DNA from: Adineta vaga
Lineage: Eukaryota; Rotifera
Direction of reading: 5' to 3'
NCBI GenBank assembly: GCA_021613535.1
Contig: CP075495.1
Span: 5,704,001-5,768,000, forward strand
Length of the DNA stretch: 64,000 nt
A program made the translations under genes and the position numbers. Position 1 is the first letter of the stretch; every line of letters starts with the position of its first letter. Of the stretch, positions 35,451 through 48,504 are shown in pieces. The notes under the pieces are model-generated. The model searched no databases. It saw only the letters and a program-made list of their open reading frames with translations, and was not told the origin of the DNA.

Positions 35451-38400
35451 TTATAATTTTTCGTAAAGACTTAGAAGATTTTTTGTAGCAAGAGCAATAT
35501 CATAGCAATCATCAATAAGAAAATGAACTGGTAATATTAAATTGGTTTCTTTCAATGTTGCATGATATAATAATTGTTCGGTACTTGTATGTAACATATT
35601 CAAATTTGCTTGAATGTCTTCATTACAGATCATCTAATAATGAAAACAAGAAACCAATATTTACAACTAACTAACTATCATCCTTCAAATTAGTATTCAA
35701 GCATTGGTTTTTTCTTAGTTAACTACATTTGTTTTTGTACATACTTATCTCATGTACGGAATACTAAGATACAGTTCATATGATTCGTAAATAAATCATG
35801 ATAAATACATACTCGATTAGAGAGTTGAATCATATCTCGAACTGAATGATGAATTCGTTCAGCATAATCGACATATCTAGAAAAATATGGATATTTTATC
35901 GAAATTTATTATCTATATTGAAATTATACCGATGAGTTTGATTTCGTTTGATTAATGTAAAAAATTCCGTGACATGATAGGTAATATTTTGTGTACGTTC
36001 GATCACATCATCATGCCATGGTACATGATTATACGAACCTATTCGATCATGTGTATGAAAATATTCTAATTTGTCAGTTATTAAACACAATATATTACCT
36101 TTACGAACAAGTATTGGTGATGCTATAAGTTTTTTTCGTCCTTCAGAGCAGGAACGAGATCGATAAATACTGATTGGAACATCTCGTTTACATGGTCGAC
36201 ATATTGGATTTGTTGCTGATTTTGTTATTGATGGTTCTTTTTTTCGACTAAGAAAATCTGTATATTGATACGAACGAGAATTATCCGATGAATATTCGTC
36301 GATTTGAGGAAATCGATGTACAGCACGACTTGTTCTAAAACGAATCGTTACTTTAGATAGAAATACACATCATCTGTGTGATCAATTACCGTTTATCGCT
36401 ACAGAATATTGTCGATTGTGCTAAGTTTGACAACGGACTAGATTGAATAAACTGAATAGAAAATAAATATTTCTATGAATTACTAACTTATCTGGATCGT
36501 CCAGTAATGTTGTATTGTCATAATCACTTTCAATAAATGGACTTGATTTACGACTAATATTATCGAAAACTAATTGAGATGTCTAAAGAAGAGAGAAATC
36601 AATGACGATCGTATTCAGATAATCATACTACATAGTTCAAAGTAAACGACGGAGATCTATTTTAGTTCATTACATACAATTTATAGTCTATTTCATTAGT
36701 ATTTTGTTAGTATTACTACTCAACATCTAATTTTTTACATAATATAGAATCATTAAATGTGTCTAAATAGGCGATTACTAAACGTTTTTTAATGAAAAAT
36801 GATTCTCCTAGTTCACTTGTATACTATACAAACTAAAAGAGATTCTTTTGATATGTTGAATGAATTGAAATTTCTCGAAAAATATTACTCGAAGAATAAT
36901 CTTGTTTGTTTCTTCATTCATCAACGGAATAGATATTGTATCTGGAACTTGTTGATCAAGTTTATTTAGAAGATTTTCATCAAGTAATCGTTGAATCTAT
37001 GGAAATATAGATTTAAAAAAAAATAAAGATTAAAGAATTTGTTTATTTTTACCATTTGATGTAATACGGATAATTCATTTTTTAGATCAAGATGAGCAGA
37101 TGCTAAATATTTCACTTGTACTTCAGTATTAGTAATACGTGTTTTCAAATGATTTTGAGTAATTTCGTGATTAGAATCATCCAATCCATTTGTATTCTAA
37201 AGAAATTTTCGATAAATTATTCTTTTAAGTTCAGTTATTTTCATCATTACATACAGATGGTGATGGAAGTGAACTATTGTCTGATGAATCTTTATTGGAC
37301 TAAAAAATTCAAAGAGAGAAAGTTAAATTTGAGTGTCGTAAATCGAATAATTTCAAACCTTTTTTAATCTTTTATTATGTTTGGTTCGTTTTTGTTGTTC
37401 TAAAATACTATGATCTTCATCAGATGCAACTTTATCGTAATAAGGTTCATCATCCGATTCAACTAATGCTACTGTTAATTCACCGTTTGGTCGCGATGAT
37501 GCTTGACCTATTCAATCAAGGCAAAAAAGAAACAAACGAAAATAAAATAAAATAAAATAGTCAATATATCTTTCGAATACTTTTTACAGATGATGTTCGT
37601 TGAAGGAAATGAATATATCGTCGACGAAATTCATTTAATATATCATAAATGAATACTTGGAATTCCTTCAATCCATATCGAGCTAATTTTTGTCGTCCCT
37701 ATCAATTTACCATCGTATATATTGAGATTTTTTTCTTCATTATTCACATACCTGATTTCTTGTTGCTGAAAATGATGAATTAACCGGTAGAAATGGTACA
37801 ACATGCAAAGGAATTAACGCTTTATTTGCTTGTGTATACCATACTGTAAAAAGGAATTATATGTATTCCAAAGCAAATTTCTGTTAGTATTTACTTGTTT
37901 TCAATTCACGTCGATCAACTTCATCAAATATATCCATGGCTAAATCTTCAAAGAGTACATCGGGTAACTGGAAGATCGAAAATAAGAAAAAAAAAGCACA
38001 TTACAATTGAAATATTTCACATACTTGTTGAAGTTTTTGACGAGCTATCGATGTTTGATGAGATCTAGTTGCACTATTATAACATGTAGAAACAGAAGAA
38101 AAATTTGATTTGATTATTTTCTTAGAATCTTATTCTATTTACAGCTGATCAAAATTGGATAAGAGAATATGTTGATCAGTTTTATGATCTGGTTGTCTAC
38201 CGCCAATAAAACATATCAAACGATCTGTTAATTCATACTGTAATTCAATCAATCGATCTGCTAAATCACAATAACCATTGACTCTTAAAAACAACATTGA
38301 ATACTAGATTTCAAATAATAATTGGTACTATTTACCTAGCATGTTCTTCTGGTGGTACACCTGATGCATCGACTGTAGCAGGATCACCACCATAAATACA

Positions 38401-39751
38401 GAGTAACTAAACAGTTCTCTTCCAATAAAGAAACATATATATATATTGGAAAAATAGTTTTACTTCGATTTGATTTTGTTGACCACGACTAGCAGCAACA
38501 TGCATAGATGATGTACCCGTTTCCTAAAGAATGATTTTAAATGAATGTTATCGTGGTTTTTTTTCAAGAACAAACTGGATTTCGAAAATTGGGATCAGCT
38601 CCTTGAGATAGAAATCTGAGACATGTTAGAATATTATCTGTTCGAACAATCGAATGTAGTTGCTACGGAAAAAAAAAGATCCAAAATTGAAAATAGAAAA
38701 GTCTCTGTTTTCATACTAAATTTAAATCTTCTAATGTTCCAGTGGTTTCATCTTTAGATCGATTAATATAAGCCATTTGTTGATATTTCGTTCGAATAAA
38801 ATCAACTTTAATTCTATTCATATTGAAAAGGTAATTTTCAGAATGAATAATTATTATGATTTCTTACGGGAATACATCGTTTGATGTTGGTTTTTTCTTT
38901 GGCAATCTATTTTGTGGATCACGGAGACTATATTCCCAAATTAGATTAGCACCATGTAAACTTAATTCTTTAATTAACTGAAGAAAACAAAACAAAACAA
39001 AACGTATGTTTTCATTTAGGGTTAAACAATTGTGGATTCTGTACATTCAATTGTGTCGGTGGCCAATAGCTTTTTTCAAGAGATTTTATTTGAGATATAT
39101 GTCGACCAAGACTTAAATGTACACTACAACATTCATTACAGAGTAGAACACCATGATTGATCGAACACCATTGAGGACCTGATAAGAAACGAAAAGAAAT
39201 CAAGCGTAACTTTGATCAAGATTTTCTTTCAGATTTGTATCTGATAGAAAATCCATTTGTTAAAGGTTATGAAATAAATCTCTAATCGATCAAGTCATGT
39301 AATCAAAGATCATTGTTAAGACATTTCAATTATAGATCTGTCATTAGCTCAAGAAATGAGTGTTTATACAAATAACATTAAACGAGCACAACTTAGTGTT
39401 TTATCTGCTTATTGTATTTCAACAACATATCTATTCTTCAATCAATTCATAACTATACGATTCATTATTCTTGCACACATGGTTAACATCCTATTTCTGA
39501 TGACTTGTCAAGGACACTCAATCGTGTTCTTTGGTCATTAATACATTGCATTCTCATATTTAACGTAATATGTCAATATGATATTTATCATTCTCTATAA
39601 GAGCAATCAATGACCATTTCGAACACACACAACAAAAGTTCATTCGTTAACACATCAAACTTGCAAAGCAAAAAACACATTCCTGATATCTCTTACCAGT
39701 TTGTCCACAATCATGACATTCTCTGCCTGTTGTATCCAAAGCTTTAGGCAT
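35451..39751 (-). CDS. GIT-type ArfGAP (GIT1/2 homologue)
   Basis: Twenty-one exons in transcript order (39751-39697, 39178-39045, 38977-38868, 38813-38717, 38662-38576, 38523-38464, 38406-38336, 38283-38143, 38073-38025, 37967-37895, 37843-37752, 37698-37581, 37507-37359, 37299-37255, 37196-37053, 36996-36889, 36582-36484, 36451-36390, 36334-35930, 35876-35813, 35633-35451) encode 781 residues. Domains in order: ArfGAP zinc finger C12-x2-C15-x16-C32-x2-C35 with arginine finger R44 (SLGRHIS); ankyrin repeats (about 140-230); Spa2-homology repeats, which bind PIX exchange factors (FEDLAMDIFDEVDRRE; VPFLPVNSSFSATRNQGRQK in part); a coiled coil (about 440-500); and a C-terminal four-helix paxillin-binding region (ERTQNITYHVTEFF; NRMICNEDIQANLN). 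GIT proteins inactivate Arf6 and scaffold PIX-PAK signalling at focal adhesions. The first intron (518 nt) is by far the longest. Some middle splice sites (exons 12, 17) were picked by phase. Confidence 0.93.
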
Positions 39752-40382
39752 AATCTTATTAACGATTCATCTAATATGAAAGAAAGAGAAACGAAGAAGA
39801 AAACGAATAATTTCAAACATAATGAAATGTACACATATAATTTTTACTTTTTTTTTCTGTCAGTCTGTCTCTCTCTCACTCTTTATTATTTCTTAATGAA
39901 TATATCATCTCAATCATAAGTAAGCAATAGAATTTGTCCTGTTTGGTCTGTATTTCTTATTTCCATGAAGAGAAGAACAGAAAGGAGGAGAAGAAAAAAC
40001 AGAAGAAAGGATAAAATAATACACAAAGAGAGGAAAAAAAAAGAAAAATCACTTTGCTTGTTTTTTATATCTATCACCTCTTTTGCTTAATCATTAAGCA
40101 AAAGCAAATATGCACACAAACACTCACACATTTTGTTTTATCAACAAGAAGAAGAAGAAAGAGCAACATCCGTCATAACATACAAATCTAAGATATTTTA
40201 TGAAAGAATCTAAACTGAAGTGATATTGCAAATGAATGTCAAGTTCCAGCGTACGATTGAATAGAAACCATAACAATGCAGTTGGAGAAAATATGAGAAT
40301 ATGTACAAATAGATAACAAAAGCGTAATACTAAAAAAAAGAATAACCGATATTGTTAACGAGTGATGAAATAACGTGATGAA
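39752..40382. other. Intergenic: GIT promoter region
   Basis: About 630 bp between the stop of EMSY and the start of GIT, both on the minus strand. It contains purine tracts (39779-39800, 39961-40045). Nothing else recognised. Confidence 0.5.
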
Positions 40383-43300
40383 TTATTCAGGTCGGAATCG
40401 TTTCTGAAAATGAAAATAATGATAGATCAGATGAATCATTTGAATTATTGTACATACTGATTTGTTTGTTTCATCGCATCGCTTAGAAAATTCAATTTCA
40501 AAATATTGAAATAATTTTTCGAGATTATCTTCTGATAAATTCTGATTGAAAGATTTACGTTTGATATCGAATATAGAATTTATCAATTCATCTTTTGAAG
40601 ACAAGATTCCATTCTGAAGAAAAAACATAGAAAATTTCACTAAAGTGTTCATCGAAAAAATTGAAATATTTACAGTAAGATTCATTTGAATAAGATTGAA
40701 TTCTGCTGATAAATTTTGTTGACAATCGTCATCAAGTGAATGAAACATATCTTGAGCAAGTATATCATGAAGAAGACTAAATATATTCCAATTTATAGTT
40801 ATAATTCATCATATGAAGGATTACCTATCCGCAATGATTATCCAGCTATCATCTTGACTAGATCGCTTCTTTAATTCTGCATCTATGATAATGAAAACAG
40901 TATAGCAATTCGAAATATCATAATAATACTGTAATTCATACCAGTTGCTGTTACTATTTCCATTTGATTTTGTTCTTTCGTATTGTTATGATCAACATAT
41001 TGAATAGATTTATCTTCTATAATTAGTTTTGGCGTTGAATGTAATGGTGAAGTTGAGGGTGAAACATTAGGTGTTGTTATTGTTTTAATTGAATTGAACT
41101 CGTTGTTATCATTTCGTGAGATAGGAATACTATTTGAAGATGATGTTGTTGTATCATTAGGTTGTTCTTGTGAAGATAATGAAAGCATGTTCGAAGGAAT
41201 ATCATCGGAAAGTGTTGATGATAGACTTGTTTGTTGAACAAGACATGTTGGTGTTGATGATGTTTGTTGACGATAATCAGAAGATGAATTACTATTTGAT
41301 ATATCACTATTGAGAATTAAAGACGTATTATTGTTTGCTGATGTGAGTGATCGTTGTTGTTGTTGTTGCAAATCATTAGACGTATCATTTAGATCGGTTG
41401 CACTTGGTCGTGGCATAATAGCACGTTCCTAAATATAAAATTTTTTATAGATTGATAGAATTCGAGTTTATGACGATTTAGAGAAGTATCATTGAAAAAT
41501 AAATCAAAAACAAATCCTACTTTATTTCTTTTCTTTGTTGTTTTAAAGCAAGCTAATACAGAAACAGATCCACTAGCTGTTGAAGTATTATGTGTTGGCT
41601 TAGGTTCATAACACATATTACTAGTTGTAGCTACTGATATTGCTTTAGGTTCAGTTTTAATAGATTTATTTAGAACAGTCGTCGAAGTTGGAGCTGTTGT
41701 TGCACGTACTCGAAAAACAGGTACATCTAAAATAGAACTTTGATAGAACAATGAGAATTAAATAAGAAATATACTTGGATTGACAGATGTCATCCGATAG
41801 ATCATCGGTCCATGGGTTGAAGGTGGTCGTTGGATTTGTTGAGGTTGCTGTTGTTGAAAATTAACTGCAACAGATTTAATCATCTCATCATTAGTTGGAC
41901 TTGTTCTTGTTGTAGTAATATTGAGCATCGATGATGGTTGTTGTTGCTGTTGAACAGTTAATGAAGAATTAGCATTGTCCGCAATTGATGCTGAATAAAG
42001 ACAATGAAATATTTAATGAATTCAGTATGTAAGAATAAAAAAAGAAATTTATCACAGAGATATCCAATGGATCTTTTTTTCTTTTCCTATATGTATTCTT
42101 GAAGAGTCATGGTTCAATGTGATAGCGATCGAATATTAGAAATTGATTTTCTATATTGTTATCTATGCAACGAATTGTCGGCGAATTTTCTCTCATAAGA
42201 CTAACCATGATCATGATTATTGCTACTGCTAGATATATAAACAGATAGAACTTTAGTGATCGGTCGTAAAATTTTGCCCACAGGTTTATCAATCGATGTA
42301 CTACTTGACGAACGCTGACGTAGTTTTCCTGTAGTTGAATCAGCATGATTATGAATAATTGAATTCGAAGAACTCATATTATCTAGTGTACCTAATGACG
42401 TTTGTTGTTGGAGATCGGATGTCGTTGTTAACAAAGATGGCGATGATGTTGGCGATGTTGTTACTGTAACTTCTTGTGCTGCTTGAGGAATTTGATCAAC
42501 TGTACATGTTGTTAATGTTACTGGTACAGTAGTAACCGGACGAAATGTTGTTGGTGTTGTTGGAAGAGATTTATTTAAATCATCGTTATGTGTTCGAGTT
42601 AATTGTATAGTTGATGGTGATTGTGATGGAATTACAATTTGAACATTTTTCGGTAATGTTAATGTTGATGTTTGAGCAGTATTGATTGGTAAGGTTGTTG
42701 ATCGTGTTGTTAAAGTATTAGTATTATTAATATTATTATTTGTTGAAGTAAATTTAACTAATTTGACTGGACTTTGTTGTTGTATGACTGAAGTCGTTGA
42801 TGTTGGAATAGGTGTTGTTGAATGTGGTAAATGTTGTGTAATATTGGATGGTGAAACAAGAATAATTTTTGTATTTCCAATTTGAATGTTTGTTGTCGGT
42901 TTTGGTACAACTGTTTGAAAATTGAGTATTCGTGGTGCAACAAATAATGTTGGTGTTGTTGTACCTTGAAGTGTTGATATAGGAGCGGAAGTTGCTGGTT
43001 GAATAATCAATTGTGAATGATGAATTTGCTGTTGTTGTTGTTGTTGTTGTTGAAATGAAGATGATTGTAATTTCATAGGGGATGTTTGTTGCATTGAATA
43101 TCGTAAATCATTATTCGTTGAAGAAAGCAATGTATGATCATTTTGATAATAGTCCGATTTAGACATAGTACCTTGCGGTTTGATTGTTGATGTATTCTGA
43201 GAATAGATCGAGAATTTTATATGAAAATAGACTAGAAATACAATACTTACATATACAGTAGTCATATTTGTTGAAACTTTTGATTCAGCTACATTTCCAT

Positions 43301-44582
43301 TGTTTGGAATAGTAGTGAGCATATTCACGACATATGGTGCAGTATTTAAACTTGTTATAGCTACCAGTTTATCCACTGTATCACGAACGATTTCTTCGAT
43401 ATTTTCTGGACCTGTCGATATGTCTTCTAGATCATGATTATCCATAAAGCCATGATCATCTTCATCATTGTTAAATGATTGATTTCGTTGTTGTAATGAA
43501 AATGATCTTTTCGTATGATTAAAATTCATTGTTCCACGTTTACGTGTTATTTTAAATGAATGATTCGATTGTGATGTTAAAGAAGCAGGATGTGATGATG
43601 GTAAAACAGATGATATTAATGAACGATGGGGATTACTATTCGATTGTAATATTCGATTTTGTAATTTTGACGAAGAAAATGAACGCATGTGTGAAGGAGG
43701 TGAGGATGATGGTGAAATGGAATTTGTTTGTCCATTAACACGAAGTAATTCTTTCTGTACAACTTCAATTAATGTATCTAAACTTGTTTTACGTTTTGTT
43801 GCTTGTTTAGCACGAACAAGGCGAACAACTTTTGAACCTGAAGATAAAACTGACAGATATTATCTTCTTTCACGAAAAAGTTTATTTACCATTGATATCT
43901 ATATTATTAAAATTTGGTTTTATGTTTGGATTCATATGTGTTTGATGTTGCTGTTGTGTTGCATTGATAATTCCATCCTGTCGTTTTTCATCATTAACCA
44001 ATTGTTTTAAATCATGATCTAGATATACGAAATGAATATATCGAATACCAAGTGTAAAGATCATACTTAGTTTTGCTTTAGTTAAAGATGGTTGATGTTG
44101 AATAATAGAACTCGGTGGTGTTATTTGTAAAACATGTTCAGCTAATTGAACATATTTCGTATTTGGATTTCGATGAACAATTGTTGGACAATTATAATCA
44201 GCTTCTATTTCCCAATTGGCTGTATCCGATGATGAATTTAAACTAGAATACATATAAGAAGGTTTTAGAAGAGAATAACATATGTACGTAGGTATAACAA
44301 ACCCGGTAGCTATTGCAGATAACTGTTCATCGTAAAGTGCACGTTTTATTTCTGCCGTATGTCGTTCTCGACTAATACCAAGTGTATTTTGAAGTACAGG
44401 TAAAATATTCAATTGATCTTCTGTCAGATCTCCTTGAGCACGAAATGCAGATATAATTTGAGAATACGAATTTACACCTATAAAACCGAAGACAAAGTTT
44501 TCAAAGTGTTATTGCTCTGAACAATCTTACCCATATTTTTAATCGTAGCCGTTGAACGGCGTTGTAAAGTTTCATGCTCCAT
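40383..44582 (-). CDS. EMSY: EMSY-type ENT-domain transcriptional regulator
   Basis: Thirteen exons in transcript order (44582-44531, 44477-44303, 44242-44067, 44018-43890, 43837-43251, 43196-42206, 41990-41775, 41726-41521, 41428-40942, 40882-40825, 40776-40674, 40613-40458, 40403-40383) give 1118 residues. An ENT domain lies at about 18-85: YSQIISAFRAQGDLTEDQLN, then LGISRERHTAEIKRALYDEQ and NSSSDTANWEIEADYNCP, all in the same order as human EMSY. Then come a basic segment (VRLVRAKQATKRK) and a very long Ser/Thr/Gln-rich region. A helical C-terminal part (about 960-1118) has no match I know. Human EMSY binds BRCA2 and HP1-type chromo-shadow domains and acts in chromatin repression. Conserved residues predict the ENT dimer and HP1-binding flank, but the latter is not verified. 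Confidence 0.88.
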
Positions 44583-45267
44583 ATCTGCATGCCTGCAATG
44601 ATAGCATAGAAATACGAAATATTGTTGTGAAAAAACGTTAGTTGTCTTACTTTACTTAAAAGAATAAATTAATGTAGCAGTAAACTCGTCTACGATTTTT
44701 CGAATTAAAACAGACAAACAAATAAATAATCTAGCAAAGTAAGATTGTTTGAACGTATGTATGTATATATTAATAAAGAATATGTGCAATTTTGTATCAA
44801 TTATATACGATGTATTTCTTCTCGTTCATCCTATTCGTCGACATTACTGTCATTGTGATGGAGCTCTGAATGAAGGAGTTGAGTAGAACCTCAATGGAGA
44901 ATAAGAAATGTAAGTTGTTTTTATAATTTTATCATTAAAAAGTTCTGATAAGAATTTTTATTTTAATAATCATGCTTTTATCAAGAAATGTCAAGGTTTA
45001 CTCCAGAATTTTATTCCAAATTATCAATCATAGAGGTCGCTCGCGATTGATATTCCACCACTGTATAACAAAATTATTAAATATATATATATATATATCT
45101 CCTCTTTCAATCAATACTATTAAGCAATTTTTAATAAATTTCTCTGCAGATCATGCATCAATATGTAATCGCTATTTCGGAGTTGTTTTTTCTTCTATTT
45201 TTTTATTAGAAAGATGAAAGACATAATATAAAACGCTAGTTTATAATTCTTAATGTGTCTGTCAAAA
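44583..45267. other. Intergenic: EMSY promoter region
   Basis: About 690 bp between the S28 peptidase stop and the EMSY start (both minus), including a TA repeat at 45079-45098. A short ORF at 44972-45217 (plus) looks spurious. Confidence 0.5.
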
Positions 45268-47175
45268 TCATTGTAACCATTTTCCAATCGTATCACTAAT
45301 TGTTTGACGAGCTTGTTTTAATTCTAATGGATCCCATTCTGCATCAGGATACATATCAGCACAATGAGCTGTTTCTAATATGAAAATGATAATTTGTAAG
45401 AAAACAAATCGAAACTATTCTATCTATATGCACATACTTGACAAGAATATTGCAGTATTATTATTTGGTGGATCTTTTGTAAAACTTAATGCATGCCATG
45501 GATCAATAGCTCCATTAACAAATAAAACTCTTGAACCAGAGAATCCTTCAGCACCATAGAATGCATTTGTAAATTTGATACCACGTTCAAGAAGGTTATC
45601 ATCAAATTTCGATCCAAATATATCTGCACATTGTTGAATAAAAAATCTAAATAATACAAATGGACACTTTTCTTTGCTCTGCTTCGATGGGATAGAATAT
45701 TTTCTTACGAAGCAGGAAAATTATTTCCAAATGGTTGTTGAGCATCATTTGATGATTGAAAAAAGCCGAATTCAACACATGTTTGATATGTCCATTGACG
45801 ACCACCTTCGGATGATGGTGCACTCCATGATGTATTTCGTAATTGATTTAGCATACTCATATAACCAGCATCAAGACAAGGTTGACTATACGCTTTTAAT
45901 AGCATATTATTCACATTAACCATACGTTGAAGAATATTTGGTTGACTATCGTCAAGCATTGTTTTACATACAACATCAATAGTGATATCAGTTGCACGTG
46001 CGCCCTACATTTATTTGTGTGAAAGAAAATTTCTTAATTATTTAGAATAAATGAAAGAAATTACTTCAAATGCTCGATTATCTTTATTATATTGAACGAC
46101 ACCTTCGAAATTACCGGTAACAGTTTCAAAGAAATTATCCACATCATTTTGAGTATCAATAGGATCACAAAGACTAATGTTAGAAATGAAACCATTAAGA
46201 ATTAAAATTAGTGCTTTTTTTGTATTTTACCTGAAATTTGTTTGTAAAGTTTTACGGCCTACATCTGATTTGATCATATCTTGCATTAATTTAAATGTAC
46301 TACTAATGACTTCATTGCATTTTTCATCATAAGTAGCAAGTGAATTACGTACAACAACCAAATATTCTATTTATAAAAACAAACAAATAAAATTTATATG
46401 TGTAGAATCAAGACGAACCACTGAAGTCGGTTAATGCAGTCATTGGACTACTAGCTGAAATAGCACCGTAAACAAGATGTGGATATTTCAAACGAAACCA
46501 TGCAGATAAAGAACCTTGAATAATTCGAAAAAGTAAGTTTGCTTTTTAAAATAATTAAAAGTTTCGTGACCAACCTGGATAAGATCCACCAAATGAAATC
46601 CATTTGGTTTGTTCAGAAATTCCATATTTTCCATTGAAAAATTCTCGAAATGTTGCTAAATCAGCAAGTGCTTGTTCACTTGTTAAATAACTCAGATTTT
46701 CTATACTAAGATCTCTATAAAATTAAAAAAGATCATTATAATCTAAATGAAATTATCTATAATGATTTTACTCGGTTGGATGACTTTTGCCATAAAAACG
46801 ATGTTCAAGCATAACACATATTGCACCATGTGTTTTCGCATAGTTAATCCATTGTCCTTCTGTCATCCAGATAGGATCAGCTGGACCTTCACCACCAATT
46901 TGAATGAAAACAGGACCACCCTGTTTCCAATGATCACTATTGACAAAAAAGCGTTGTTGCCATGTTCGTATATCAGCTGGATTAAAATGATCAAGTTGTT
47001 GTGTATACCATAATTCATCACTTGGTGATTTATATCGATGTATGGAATGTTTGAAACGTTGTCTTGGAGAGCCGACCATACCACCACGAGGTCTTCCTCG
47101 ATGAAAAAATGGAAGACCATCGATTAATAATGGTAAAAGAATAATTCCAACGAGCAACAATTGTAGTGTATACAT
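45268..47175 (-). CDS. Secreted S28 serine peptidase (PRSS16-like)
   Basis: Eight exons in transcript order (47175-46772, 46714-46575, 46514-46422, 46366-46231, 46173-46065, 46004-45709, 45646-45438, 45374-45268) give 497 residues, close to human PRSS16 (about 514). A signal peptide (residues 1-20) is followed by the family opening [20 protein letters not shown]. The catalytic triad is visible: Ser179 in FGGSYPG, Asp441 in [11 protein letters not shown], His466 in [19 protein letters not shown] and [10 protein letters not shown] are also S28 hallmarks, and cysteines and N-glycosylation sites are present. S28 enzymes (prolyl carboxypeptidase, DPP7, PRSS16) cleave after proline or act as lysosomal or secreted peptidases; the exact specificity cannot be read here. 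[20 protein letters not shown] supports the PRSS16/K12H4.7 branch. Confidence 0.95.
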
Positions 47176-47437
47176 ATTTATTAAATGAAGAAGAACACAG
47201 AACTCTTATCTGAAATAGTATATTTATATATGTAATGACTAGAAGATTCTTTTGTTGATTTTAAAACGATGACAATGCTAAAATATTGCTTGAAATGATA
47301 AACGATACTTCGTCAGGTAAAACCAGCAAAATGCACCATATATCATAAGTGAATGAGATAATATTAGATGACCTATCTTTTGATTGAAAGAATAATGAGG
47401 TGTGTTTCTAAAATCTTTATTCATGATATTTTATGTA

Positions 47438-47805
47438 TTACACAAAATCACTCATACGTCGTAATTCTCTTAGATCAAAACGATGTTTATCTCGTCGAGC
47501 TCGACGTATAATAATCATAGCTGGAACAATAAATGTTACAAAAAATAATAAAGTACCAAGTGAAACACTAATAAAACACACAATTAATTGTTGATTTGTC
47601 CATGTTGATAATGAATCGTTGTCAGAAGTGGATATTCAACAACAGTTGTTAAATTTGTTTTATCACCAATAATCAACACTTCTATGTAAAAGAAGAAGAA
47701 GAAGTAAAACAAAATTGAATGATTAAGTTTACCTTGTGAATGAACAGTAAAATCTAATAAATATTTGATCATAAGAAAAGAAATAACCAATTGAGAATTC
47801 CACAT
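47438..47805 (-). pseudogene. Single-pass membrane protein gene with apparent frameshift
   Basis: From ATG 47805 a hydrophobic N terminus (MWNSQLVISFLMIKYLLDF) leads to a 51-nt GT-AG intron (47732-47682). After it the frame reads EVLIIGDKTNLTTVVEYPLL and stops soon after, at QINN. One frame over, from about 47630 to the stop at 47440-47438, runs a clean 60-codon ORF. It has a 25-residue transmembrane helix (LIVCFISVSLGTLLFFVTF) and a basic cytoplasmic tail (IIIRRARRDKHRFDLRELRR). No AG acceptor lies where it could join the two frames, so a one-base indel (assembly error or real mutation) is the simplest reading. A signal-peptide or type I protein of about 110 residues is implied. No family recognised. 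Confidence 0.5.
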
Positions 47806-48504
47806 ATGAATGTGATTTCTTATCCAACAATAAAACTAACAGTTGTCAATATGTTTAGCTCATCGACATTTGATTGACATATCCAAGCACATAAATAAAT
47901 TCCCTTGATTATTTTCTTCTCGCCTTGTAATATACACAAATTACCCAACGATTAGTAGTTTCTAATGTTCATTGAAGTAATAATGTAAATGAACCATATT
48001 CTACTTCTGACAAGTAACAGTCGGTAAATGTCAACGACATTAGAATCAATACATAATATCTTTCCATACGAAGATAGATGATATAGAAATAATACAAGAG
48101 ATAAAATAAGTGTCGATAGAAAGATAGATCTCAGTTTAAGTGTAAAATATTCGATGTCTAGAGAAATAGATATGTATAAAAGAAACCTTGGTCTGAAAAT
48201 AAAAGTATTGTTTTATATATGAATCAATTGACTTGTGAAATGTTTATCTAACATTCGATAAATCAATTCTTATCTGAGAATAACTTGATGAGAGATAATG
48301 TCCTTAATCTTTTGTTGACTCTATATGAATTCAAATTCTAATGTCATTCAAAGTAAAGTCATTTTCATATTTATTAATAATCAAAAACTTTCGTTTTGTT
48401 TTGTTATTTATGTTTCTATACAACAAATAGATAGTATCTGACATAGAGAGAGAGAAAAAAATAAAGACAATAAGAAATGAATTTGATTGAAGAGAAAAAC
48501 AAAG
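47806..48504. other. Intergenic
   Basis: About 700 bp between the frameshifted membrane gene and the stop of PASK. AT-rich; possible upstream exons of the membrane gene cannot be excluded (an open frame continues just upstream of 47805). Nothing else recognised. Confidence 0.4.
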
